DNA of 64,000 bases from Ruminococcaceae bacterium UBA1730 (GTDB taxonomy: Bacteria > Bacillota > Clostridia > Oscillospirales > Acutalibacteraceae). The notes under the pieces are model-generated. The model did no database searches. It had not been told where the DNA came from and saw nothing but the letters and a program-made list of their open reading frames with translations. The DNA lies in NCBI GenBank assembly GCA_002315935.1, contig DCII01000024.1, positions 1-64,000 on the forward strand, written 5' to 3'. Position numbers and translations under genes: made by a program. Below, piece after piece: positions 55,608 to 63,408 of the stretch. The number at the start of each line of letters is the position of its first letter. Position 1 is the stretch's first letter.

Positions 55608-57050
55608 ATGGAACAGAAAGTGATAACCGTTATCGGTTCCGAAAACAGAATAATAAAAGCCAATCGGAATGCTCTGCTTTCGGAGGTTCTTTCGGATAAC
55701 GGTATCGCCGTTCCGGCAGTCTGTGCAGGCTACGGCTCCTGCCGAAAGTGTTCCGTGAAGCTGATTTCAGGAGAATTCGAAGGCGAAGCTCCGGATTTTA
55801 ACGGAATGATTCGCTCCTGCAAGGCAAGAATTTCAACCGATGCAGTTATCGGAATTGATTTTTCAAGCGGAAGCGGTCTGACGGAATCAAAAATCAATGC
55901 GGATTTAAAAAAGGGTTCAAGCGGAATTGCAGTTGACATAGGCACAACAACCGTTGCCGTTTCTCTTCTTTCGGAGGACGGCTCAACCAAATCTGTTTCC
56001 GCTCTCAATCCGCAATCCTCGTTCGGAGCTGATGTTATCAGCAGAATTGATGCCTGCTCAAAAGGAAATCTCAATAAACTGACTCTGCTGATCAGAAACT
56101 GTGTTAATGAACTTATTTCGAAGCTCACAACCGATAAAGTCAATGAAATTATCGTTTCGGGCAACACGGTCATGCTCCATATCTTCTGCGGAATTTCTCC
56201 CGAAAAAATGGGTGCATTTCCGTTCACTCCCGAATTCACCGAACTAAAGCATTTCAGTGGAAACGAACTCGGCTTCAATGCGGAGAAGGTTATTGTTCTG
56301 CCTTCTGCATCGGCATTCATCGGAAGCGACATAATCTCGGGAATATACGCTCTGAAGCTTCATAGGACGGACAAAATAATACTTTTCACCGACCTCGGAA
56401 CAAACGGCGAAACCGTTCTTTCGTGCAAGGGAAAGCTTCTCTGCACTTCAACCGCCGCAGGTCCTGCCCTTGAGGGAGCCGGAATCGAATGCGGAACGGG
56501 CGGAATAAACGGAGCGATAAACAAGCTTTCAATCAACAACGGCAAGGTTGAATTTTCAACTGTCGGCAATGCTCTTCCGCTCGGCATATGCTCGGCAGGT
56601 CTGATTGATGCGGTTGCGGAATTATTGAACTGCGGCAAAATTGACAAAACAGGTTTTCTTGACGGCGGCATCTTCCGCATTTGCAGAAATATTTTCATCA
56701 GTCAGCAGGATATTAGGCAGCTTCAGCTTGCAAAAAGTGCAATTTATTCAGGAATTCAGATGCTATGCAATTCAGCCTGTATTTCGCCGAACGAACTTGA
56801 AGCGGTCTATGTTGCAGGCGGTCTCGGATATTATGCCGACACGCAAAACGCCGTAAAATCGGGTCTGTTACCCGAAAACAGCAACATCAAAGCAGTCGGC
56901 AATTCAAGCCTGTTCGGAGCATTGATGTGCATAGGCAACACCGAAGCAGTAGCAGAAATGAGCATAATTGCAAAAAACTGCAAAACCGTTCCCCTTGCAG
57001 GAACGGAGGAATTCAGCAGACTGTTTACGGAAAATATGATGTTCACCTGA
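55608..57050 (+). CDS. [2Fe-2S] ferredoxin-ASKHA domain protein (corrinoid-activator-like)
   Basis: This is a 480-residue cytoplasmic protein. The N-terminal ferredoxin domain has the full [2Fe-2S] set Cys39-x5-Cys45-x2-Cys48-x22-Cys71. From ~104 an ASKHA ATPase-type domain follows (GIAVDIGTTTVAVSLL, FTDLGTNGE, VYVAGGLGYY). This is the plan of RACo-type reductive activators of corrinoid proteins, which reduce Co(II) with ATP. RACo itself is ~620 residues, so this is a short version. No corrinoid protein or methyltransferase gene lies in the window. The ATG follows the previous stop by two bases and has no visible Shine-Dalgarno, so translation probably depends on coupling. Confidence 0.85.
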   Translation: MEQKVITVIGSENRIIKANRNALLSEVLSDNGIAVPAVCAGYGSCRKCSVKLISGEFEGEAPDFNGMIRSCKARISTDAVIGIDFSSGSGLTESKINADLKKGSSGIAVDIGTTTVAVSLLSEDGSTKSVSALNPQSSFGADVISRIDACSKGNLNKLTLLIRNCVNELISKLTTDKVNEIIVSGNTVMLHIFCGISPEKMGAFPFTPEFTELKHFSGNELGFNAEKVIVLPSASAFIGSDIISGIYALKLHRTDKIILFTDLGTNGETVLSCKGKLLCTSTAAGPALEGAGIECGTGGINGAINKLSINNGKVEFSTVGNALPLGICSAGLIDAVAELLNCGKIDKTGFLDGGIFRICRNIFISQQDIRQLQLAKSAIYSGIQMLCNSACISPNELEAVYVAGGLGYYADTQNAVKSGLLPENSNIKAVGNSSLFGALMCIGNTEAVAEMSIIAKNCKTVPLAGTEEFSRLFTENMMFT

Positions 57051-57053
57051 ACT

Positions 57054-57102
57054 AAGGAAACGCTGATTAAATCGACAAGCAGGATTTAATCAGCGTTTCC
57101 TT
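57054..57102. terminator. Perfect 20-bp inverted repeat, terminator or small palindromic element
   Basis: AAGGAAACGCTGATTAAATC (57054-57073) and its exact complement (57083-57102) flank a 9-base loop, then TTATTATGTTTTTTG follows. It lies three bases past the stop of the plus-strand gene and before a convergent gene ending at 57132. It probably ends transcription both ways. The stem is longer and more perfect than usual terminators, which also fits a mobile palindrome or a non-autonomous element. Confidence 0.8.
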
Positions 57103-57131
57103 ATTATGTTTTTTGTTCTGTGCTGAATATG

Positions 57132-58466
57132 TCAATCGTCAATCGGCGGCTTGGGTTCAATCCAGCCGTATTTGCTTGACGGCAGAACCATTTCATCAGG
57201 ATTTCCGCCGTGAGCAAGAAAGATTTCATAAAGCTCGTTTTTGCGTTCTTCTGAATAGACATATCTCCATATTCTCTTGATTTTTTCAAAATCTTCAAAT
57301 GTTTCATCGGGCAGAGTGAAAACATTTCCCCTCTTATACGGAAGCTCTATTCCGACAGTTCCGTCACCTGTTATATAATATGAATCCGCAATTTCAACCG
57401 CTCTTCTGTTAGCTTCGTGGCGTGGAAGATTCTGGTCAAACATTATTCTTGTTACGGGGAAAACGGCAACATCAGCTGAGAGCATAGAATAGCATTCGGC
57501 ACTCAGTCCCGTGTGACCGTGATGGGCAATCTGTGCAACATCACACTTGAGCCATTTGCCGTATCTCGCCTTGAGCACCTTATCGGATTCAACAGCCGCA
57601 TCGCCGGGAATGAACACTCTTGAGCCTTCCGCCTCCATCATCAAAATTGTTGATGAATCATTGTAATCCGTAATATGCACCGGAAAAATATCCTCATGGT
57701 TGCAGAGCACATCAAAGGCAAGATTTCTGATATAAAATCTCATTCCCGAATGAAGCTTATAAACGGGAGCCGGATATTTTTCGAGCACCTTAACAAATCT
57801 ATCCGCAAATTCATCCTCCTCATGATTATCTCTCTGATAATCATAATCAAGCGGCAGAATATTCTGATAGAAGCCCTCAATTATAACATCATCGGTGTTG
57901 TATCTGAGAAAATCAAGAAGCTTTGAAATATGGTCTGTATGTGCATGAGTGATGAACCAACCGTTGATGACTATTTTCTGACCCTCGGGTGTGCGTTCAC
58001 GCATGAATTTGTGTATTCTGTCATTATCGTTGAACTGAAAATAGTGACCGCTGTCAACAACAAAGAAGCTGTAATCGGGGCATTGAACCATAAGGCACAT
58101 TCCGCAGTCAATGAGTGTCTGGTCGCTTTCAAAAGCATAGAATGTTGTTTTGCATTCACCCTTGCATTCCGTTCTTTCAAAATTCGGCATAAGGTTCTTT
58201 TCACAGGCGGTAATTCTTGTTTTTCCGTCACACGGAGTAAAAAGAACATTCACCTGAATATCCTTAATAAAAGAAGCAAAAAGGTTGCCGTTTAATTCAT
58301 TCTTCTGCAAAACGGAATATCCGTCTGCGATAAGAATATTCACATATTCCGAAAAAGAATTATTATTAGTGTTCCCGTAAAGGCGAAGAAAACAGCCGTC
58401 TCCGCAGTCATATCCGCTCTCGAAGGCTCCGCCGAATTCGGGAATAATATTAAAAATGTTTTTCAT
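57132..58466 (-). CDS. MBL-fold metallohydrolase, ComEC-type
   Basis: This 444-residue protein has a metallo-beta-lactamase fold with the zinc motif HAHTDH (His174, His176, Asp178, His179), and later IAHHGHTG and a GDA loop (FIPGDAAVESD). This combination resembles the hydrolase domain of ComEC/Rec2-like proteins. The N-terminal ~105 residues are a separate domain. No signal peptide is seen, so it is likely cytoplasmic. CGGAGA precedes the ATG. It lies downstream of a decayed MATE gene and may share the xylanase operon transcript. The substrate is unknown. Confidence 0.85.
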   Translation of the reverse strand: MKNIFNIIPEFGGAFESGYDCGDGCFLRLYGNTNNNSFSEYVNILIADGYSVLQKNELNGNLFASFIKDIQVNVLFTPCDGKTRITACEKNLMPNFERTECKGECKTTFYAFESDQTLIDCGMCLMVQCPDYSFFVVDSGHYFQFNDNDRIHKFMRERTPEGQKIVINGWFITHAHTDHISKLLDFLRYNTDDVIIEGFYQNILPLDYDYQRDNHEEDEFADRFVKVLEKYPAPVYKLHSGMRFYIRNLAFDVLCNHEDIFPVHITDYNDSSTILMMEAEGSRVFIPGDAAVESDKVLKARYGKWLKCDVAQIAHHGHTGLSAECYSMLSADVAVFPVTRIMFDQNLPRHEANRRAVEIADSYYITGDGTVGIELPYKRGNVFTLPDETFEDFEKIKRIWRYVYSEERKNELYEIFLAHGGNPDEMVLPSSKYGWIEPKPPIDD

Positions 58467-58490
58467 GATATATCTCCGCTTTTCAAATAT

Positions 58491-58930
58491 TCAAAAATTG
58501 ATTAATAGCCGCAAAAGCAATGAAGCATTATTTCTTTCTGCGAACATCGGATCAACCTCATACGCATCGGAGCCTTTGCAGACAAATCCCATTATCTGAC
58601 CCGAAAGAGTATAGGTCACTGCCGTGATTATTATTCCGAGCAGGAAAGAAATCGCCGTTGTCTGAAAGGCGGTGTTTCTGACCTCATCCGACTTTTCTGC
58701 TCCGTAATTTCTTGCGATTGAGGCTGTTGTTCCGATGAAAAAAGCCGCTGTAACGCAGACGGTAAGGTTAATCGGTGCTCCGCAAAGGGAAAGGCCCGCA
58801 ACCGCCGTTGCTGAATCGGGCATATGGCCGACCATCATGCTGTCAACAAACGAAAAGCATTGAAGAAACAGTATTTCAATCATTGACGGAAAAATTCCCG
58901 TTTATCCTTCCGTGTCAGTCTTATGGGCAC
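58491..58930 (-). pseudogene. MATE-family efflux transporter remnant
   Basis: The open part encodes ILFLQCFSFVDSMMVGHM and ATASIARNYG-type stretches typical of the first quarter of a MATE transporter (normally ~450 residues). Translation from a GTG at 58930 (AAGGTG site) gives PIRLTRKDKREFFR and then a stop, with the transporter reading resuming in another frame at ATG 58883. At the other end the protein leaves the family sequence after SDAYEV and stops 20 residues later. An N-terminal frameshift plus loss of about three quarters of the gene make it non-functional. Confidence 0.85.
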
Positions 58931-58948
58931 AAAATCACCTTCTTCGGA

Positions 58949-59524
58949 TTAGCCGAGCAATGACAATTCTTTTTTCAGACCTTCGCAATCTGTAAAAACA
59001 ATGCCCTTGATGCCGAGAGCCTGTGCAGCTCTGATGTTGGCAGGATTATCGTCAATGAAGACCGCTTCCTCAGGCTTTACATTCGCTCTGTCGAGAAGAA
59101 GCCGATAAAACTTTTCATCGGGCTTTGCGATATGTTCAATATACGAAATTGCTCTGAAATCAAACAGTTCATCAAGCTCACGCTCAGTATATATCCGTTC
59201 AAGCAGACCTTCAACCGCATTCGAAAGAAGAGCTGTTTTATATTTCTTTCGGGTTTCACGGATAAGCTCAATCATTTCGGGATTTCTCTGTGCAAGCTCA
59301 AACCACGAATCTTCAATCTGCTGTGGCGTTTCGGCATTGTCAATCATATCGGAAATGGTCTTATACATTTCCTCGGCAGATATTTCTCCCAGATCGCCCT
59401 TGGTAACAATATCGTTTTTTATTCGCACGCTGTCTTCTGCACTGAAATATTTAGGGAACCAGAACGGAGCCGCTTCATGGCAGATAACTCCGAAATTATC
59501 AAAAATAATAAGCTTTACAGGCAA
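58949..59524 (-). CDS. HAD-superfamily hydrolase, subfamily IA
   Basis: This is a 191-residue probable phosphatase. Motif I is IIFDNFGVI with nucleophile Asp9 and the FDxxGV form seen in the YihX/epoxide-hydrolase-N-terminal group, which lacks the usual second Asp. Motif II is ALLSNA, the lysine is in AKPDEKFY, and motif IV is FIDDNPANI. The start is TTG (CAA at 59522-59524), since no ATG occurs for ~45 codons and motif I is only 8 residues in; AGAGG lies nine bases upstream. It begins 17 bases after the SGNH hydrolase gene. A sugar-phosphate substrate is likely but unproven. Confidence 0.85.
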   Translation of the reverse strand: MPVKLIIFDNFGVICHEAAPFWFPKYFSAEDSVRIKNDIVTKGDLGEISAEEMYKTISDMIDNAETPQQIEDSWFELAQRNPEMIELIRETRKKYKTALLSNAVEGLLERIYTERELDELFDFRAISYIEHIAKPDEKFYRLLLDRANVKPEEAVFIDDNPANIRAAQALGIKGIVFTDCEGLKKELSLLG

Positions 59525-59541
59525 GTTAAAAACCTCTTCTA

Positions 59542-60336
59542 TCAGAGAATTGTTCTGTTATAGTGTGCTTTTATGAATCCGACTTTTTCAAAATCCTTCA
59601 TGTTGTTTCTGATAATCCAGTCGATGTAAGAAACAAGCATTTCAGCCGTAAGCTTATAGCCTGCGGGATTAAGATGGCCGAGAAGGAAAAATTTCTCCTT
59701 GAATTCTTCGTCATAGGGAACCGCATACCTACGAAGGTCAATAACATAAGAGTTGCCGAATTTTTCAGCCATATCATAGAGAAGCTTCTGATGCTCGTCA
59801 GCCGCTTTCTGTTCCTGCTCGCCCTTATCCTCAACCGGCATGGTTACGAAGAAAAATTTCGCATCGGGAGAAATCTCTCTGTATCTGAGCACAAGCTCGC
59901 CATACCAGCCTGCAAAATTATCGGGATGAGAACGAAAATCCTCAATGTTAATATCCTCAACCGAACCGACGGGCATTTTTCTTCCGTAAAGGTCATTGCA
60001 GCCGAGAGCGATTATGTAAGCGGCACAGGCTTTATCGGCATCAAAATAGCCGTATTTATCGGCAAAGCCTTCGCAGAATTCCTTTGCGGTCATACCGCCA
60101 CGGGAAAAATTCGTCACCTGACTGCCGCAGATTCTCGCCATAAACTGTCCCCACGAAAAATCGAAGCAATCGTGATAATCCTTTGTGCCGTCTTCATTCA
60201 GAACCTCGAATTCGCCCGAAGAAAGAGAATCTCCGACTGCACCTATCTTGCGGAATATGGAGCAGAAGCCGCCGTTGAGCGGGTAAGAATCAAGCGGCTT
60301 TTCATTTTCGTCTGCAATAAATTTTTTTATATCCAT
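59542..60336 (-). CDS. SGNH/GDSL-family hydrolase
   Basis: This is a 264-residue hydrolase. The ATG at 60336 has GGAGGA six bases upstream; an earlier ATG lies inside the xylanase gene. Block I is GAVGDSLSS (Ser37), block III is LGCNDLYG, and block V is GHLNPAGY with the catalytic His. No signal peptide is present, so it acts inside the cell. It follows the GH10 xylanase gene by 14 bases. It may deacetylate imported xylo-oligosaccharides, but this is inferred from context only. Confidence 0.85.
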   Translation of the reverse strand: MDIKKFIADENEKPLDSYPLNGGFCSIFRKIGAVGDSLSSGEFEVLNEDGTKDYHDCFDFSWGQFMARICGSQVTNFSRGGMTAKEFCEGFADKYGYFDADKACAAYIIALGCNDLYGRKMPVGSVEDINIEDFRSHPDNFAGWYGELVLRYREISPDAKFFFVTMPVEDKGEQEQKAADEHQKLLYDMAEKFGNSYVIDLRRYAVPYDEEFKEKFFLLGHLNPAGYKLTAEMLVSYIDWIIRNNMKDFEKVGFIKAHYNRTIL

Positions 60337-60350
60337 GTTCAGTCCTCCAT

Positions 60351-61463
60351 CTATCTTTTGAAATCGCAAATTGCAAAATATGATGCTTTCGGGAGCAGAC
60401 TTCTGTCAAAAATCATCGGTCCGTCTTCCTCTTCTCCGTTCACCGTCAGGCAGGAATGGCCGTCATCGGGTCCCCAGAACGAAACGGAGGTTATAACATC
60501 CGAATGCCTGCGGAGCATTCTGAATAAATGCTTGTATTTCAGCACCTGATAATCCTTCGTCCAATCCTGAATGCCGAAGGATTTATCCTGCTTATCAAAA
60601 TAAAGCGACATATCAATTTCAGTTATCTGGATATTCTTTATGCCTGCATTTTCTATAATATTAATAACCGCTTCAAGCCTTTCTGGAGTTTCATCAATCG
60701 AAACGGTGTTGCTGTGTCCCTGAATGCCGACTGCATCAATGGGTATTCCCTTGTCGAGCCATATTTTGAGCCACTTTGCAAGGTATCCCTGCTTAACAAG
60801 ATTCTTTGCAAGTCCGTTTTCATTGAGAACGAGAGTAGCTTCGGGGTCAATCTCATGAGCCGCAAGGAACGCTCTTTCGATATATTCCTCTCCACAGAGC
60901 TTATAGATTTCTCCTTGCTTAAATTCGCCGTCTGCAAGGTCATAGCCGAGAGCTTCATTGGTAACATCCCAAACTCTGATAACATCCTTGTAGCGGTTCA
61001 TAACCTCCTTGAAATAATCATACTGACGCTTATAGAAAACCTCCTTGTCAACGAAATTTCCGTTTTCATCATAAAGCATCCAGTTCGGCTGTTGCTGCCA
61101 GACGAGGGTATGACCTCTCATCTTCAAACCGTGTTCACGGCAGAAATCGGCAATCTTATCCATTCTTTCCCAATTCCATTCATTTTCCGAGGGATGAAGA
61201 TTTTCCATTTTAAGCTCCCATTCCGGAGTGATTGACGAGAAATTCTTGACAATGAATTCCGAAAGCTCCGGATTATCGCAATAGGAATAACTGATGCAGG
61301 TTCCGATGTCAAAATAGTCCTTATAGACATCCTTAAGTCCCTCATACGAATCCTGTGTCATTCCGTCGGGAACGGCAGGAATTCCTCCGCAGAGAACCAC
61401 AACAATTGAGGTTATGAAAGATAAAATCTTTCTTAATACACCGTAGTACAAAAAATTTTTCAC
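60351..61463 (-). CDS. GH10 endo-beta-1,4-xylanase
   Basis: This 370-residue enzyme cleaves beta-1,4-xylan. The acid/base Glu170 lies in VWDVTNEAL and the nucleophile Glu282 in ITEIDMS. ENLHPSENEWNW, GHTLVW and SFWGPDD are also family motifs. The N-terminus (FLYYGVLRKILSFITSIVVVL) is a signal peptide or membrane anchor, so export is likely. There is no carbohydrate-binding module and no dockerin. The start is GTG (CAC at 61461-61463) with AAAGGAAG six bases upstream. It heads an operon with an SGNH hydrolase, a HAD phosphatase, a MATE remnant and an MBL hydrolase. Confidence 0.95.
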   Translation of the reverse strand: MKNFLYYGVLRKILSFITSIVVVLCGGIPAVPDGMTQDSYEGLKDVYKDYFDIGTCISYSYCDNPELSEFIVKNFSSITPEWELKMENLHPSENEWNWERMDKIADFCREHGLKMRGHTLVWQQQPNWMLYDENGNFVDKEVFYKRQYDYFKEVMNRYKDVIRVWDVTNEALGYDLADGEFKQGEIYKLCGEEYIERAFLAAHEIDPEATLVLNENGLAKNLVKQGYLAKWLKIWLDKGIPIDAVGIQGHSNTVSIDETPERLEAVINIIENAGIKNIQITEIDMSLYFDKQDKSFGIQDWTKDYQVLKYKHLFRMLRRHSDVITSVSFWGPDDGHSCLTVNGEEEDGPMIFDRSLLPKASYFAICDFKR

Positions 61464-61496
61464 AATATACTTCCTTTCATTTCAAACATCCTGTAT

Positions 61497-61526
61497 ACTA
61501 TAACAGAAACCACATACAAAAATCAA
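61497..61526 (-). promoter_or_regulatory. Promoter of the xylanase operon
   Basis: On the minus strand TTGATT (61521-61526), an 18-base spacer and TATAGT (61497-61502) lie ~35 bases before the GTG start at 61463. No equally good box is visible for the divergent oxidoreductase. Confidence 0.7.
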
Positions 61527-61576
61527 CTGTGATATGGTTGAATATTGTAAAAATTTGTGAAAGAAGGAATAAAATC

Positions 61577-62632
61577 ATGTTAAGAATAGGTGTTATCGGA
61601 ACAGGCGGAATAAGCAGATGCCACGGAAAAGGTTATAATGCTCTCGGCGACAGAGTTAAAATCGTTGCCTGCTGTGACCTCGACATCAACAAGGCAAAGG
61701 AATTTGCAGAGGAATTCGATGTTGAGAATTATTATGACAACTGCTATGATATGCTCAAAAGCAACGAGCTTGACTGTGTCAGCGTATGCACCTGGAACAG
61801 TGCTCATGCAGAATGCACAATTGCCGCTCTGAATGCAGGCTGCAATGTTATCTGTGAAAAACCGATGGCAATGAATGCCGCAGAAGCAGTTAAAATGAAA
61901 GAAGCCGCCGAGAAAAACGGCAAGCTTCTCATGGTCGGCTTCGTCAGAAGGCAGGGCAATGATGCCGCTGCCGCAAAGGACCTCATTGCCAAGGATTATC
62001 TCGGCGAGCTTTATTATGCAAAGGCAAGCTATCTGAGAAGATGCGGCTTCCCCGGCGGATGGTTCGGCGATAAATCAAGGTCAGGCGGCGGTCCGCTCAT
62101 TGACCTCGGCGTTCATATTATTGACCTCACAAGATATATAATCGGCAATCCGAAGCCCGTTACGGTTTTCGGTGCAACCTTTGATAAAATCGGTGCAAGG
62201 GACAACATCAAAACCGAAGACTGGCAGAGTCAGACGGTTGTTGACAAGCCGATATTCACCGTTGAAGACCTTGCAACCGCAATGATAAGATTTGATAACG
62301 GCGTTGTGCTTCAGGTTGAAGCAAGCTTCAATCTCAACATCAAGAAGCCAACCACAACAATTGAATTTTTCGGCAACAAAGCAGGTCTTTCGCTTGACCC
62401 GTTTGAGCTTCACACGGAGCTTAACGATAACCTTGCAGATATAACAATTCACGGCAAAAACAATTTCGATTTCAGCCGTGATTTTGAAAGGGAAATCAAA
62501 AATTTCGTTGATTCCGTTGAAGGCAAGTCCGAGTGCATGGCAACCGCAGATGACGGCGTTGAGCTGATGAGAATTCTTGATGCAATCTATGAATCCTCCG
62601 AAACCGGCAAGTCGGTCGATATAGTCAGATAA
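61577..62632 (+). CDS. Gfo/Idh/MocA-family NAD(P)-dependent oxidoreductase
   Basis: This is a 351-residue sugar-type dehydrogenase. The ATG at 61577 is chosen because the Rossmann motif starts two residues later (RIGVIGTGGISRCH) and AAGAAGGA lies upstream; an ATG 16 codons earlier adds an unlikely extension. CEKPMA (the EKP motif) and GGGPLIDLGVHIIDLTRYIIG are as expected for the family. The HAD phosphatase gene starts 17 bases after its stop. It is divergent from the xylanase operon, so a role in sugar or cyclitol metabolism is likely. Confidence 0.92.
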   Translation: MLRIGVIGTGGISRCHGKGYNALGDRVKIVACCDLDINKAKEFAEEFDVENYYDNCYDMLKSNELDCVSVCTWNSAHAECTIAALNAGCNVICEKPMAMNAAEAVKMKEAAEKNGKLLMVGFVRRQGNDAAAAKDLIAKDYLGELYYAKASYLRRCGFPGGWFGDKSRSGGGPLIDLGVHIIDLTRYIIGNPKPVTVFGATFDKIGARDNIKTEDWQSQTVVDKPIFTVEDLATAMIRFDNGVVLQVEASFNLNIKKPTTTIEFFGNKAGLSLDPFELHTELNDNLADITIHGKNNFDFSRDFEREIKNFVDSVEGKSECMATADDGVELMRILDAIYESSETGKSVDIVR

Positions 62633-62649
62633 AATTCAGGAGAAGCAAA

Positions 62650-63363
62650 ATGAAAGGCATCAAGGTTATAGCGCTCGACATGGACGGCACTCTGACACAG
62701 CATAAAACTCCTCTCTGCCCCGAAAACAGAGCCGTTCTCGAAAAGCTTTCAAAAAAATACAGGCTCATCATGGTCGGTGCAGGAATGTGCCGAAGAATAT
62801 TCAATCAGCTTGAAAAATTCCCGATTGACATTATCGGAAACTACGGTCTTCAATATGCCGAATACGAAAACGGCGATATTAAAATCATCCGTGACGAGGT
62901 TTTCACCGCCGACAGACCTGCAATTGAAAAGAAGGTTACGATGCTCCGTGAAAAATACGGATTCACGCAGTTCAGAGGCGACAATGTTGAATACCACGCC
63001 GCAGGATGCGTCACCTTTCCGATTTTAGGCACAAAGGCAATTCAGGAGGATAAGCTTGCCTTTGACCCCGACAGAAGGAAACGCCGTGCAATATATAGAG
63101 AAGTGGTTGAAGCATTCAGCGATTACAATGTTTTTGTGGGCGGTTCATCCTCCTTCGATATGGCCCCGAAGCCGTATAACAAATATTATGCACTCGATAT
63201 TTTCTGCAAAGAAAACGACTATAAGCACAGCGAAGTTGCCTTTGTCGGCGATGATTACGGAACGGGCGGCAATGATGAATCGGTTTATAATTCCGATTTC
63301 AATTTCGTTACCATTGATAATTACCTTGATTTTCCGAAGGTAATGGCTCCTTTCCTTGAATAA
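62650..63363 (+). CDS. HAD-IIB phosphatase, phosphomannomutase-like
   Basis: This is a 237-residue cytoplasmic enzyme. Motif I is DMDGT (Asp10, Asp12). GSSSFDMAPKPYNKYYAL contains the catalytic Lys, and VGDDYGTGGND is motif IV. The PYNKYYAL segment and overall size resemble the eukaryote-type phosphomannomutase/sugar-phosphatase branch of HAD-IIB. CAGGAG precedes the ATG. Paired with a Gfo/Idh oxidoreductase, it probably acts on a sugar phosphate; phosphatase versus mutase cannot be decided by reading. Confidence 0.85.
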   Translation: MKGIKVIALDMDGTLTQHKTPLCPENRAVLEKLSKKYRLIMVGAGMCRRIFNQLEKFPIDIIGNYGLQYAEYENGDIKIIRDEVFTADRPAIEKKVTMLREKYGFTQFRGDNVEYHAAGCVTFPILGTKAIQEDKLAFDPDRRKRRAIYREVVEAFSDYNVFVGGSSSFDMAPKPYNKYYALDIFCKENDYKHSEVAFVGDDYGTGGNDESVYNSDFNFVTIDNYLDFPKVMAPFLE

Positions 63364-63367
63364 ATTT

Positions 63368-63404
63368 ATCCCCCCTGCGGTTCATATGAAGCCGTAAGGG
63401 GGAT
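63368..63404. terminator. Hairpin between convergent genes
   Basis: TCCCCC and GGGGGA enclose an inner palindrome (TTCATATGAA, flanked by GCGG and CCGT). It sits between the plus-strand phosphatase stop (63363) and the minus-strand gene ending at 63409. Neither side has a strong U run. Confidence 0.5.
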
Positions 63405-63408
63405 TCTG

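Noticed and set aside
59563..60549. 328-codon plus-strand ORF opposite the SGNH hydrolase and xylanase
   Set aside because: The opposite strand encodes two proteins with clear catalytic motifs; this frame has no motif and no ribosome site.
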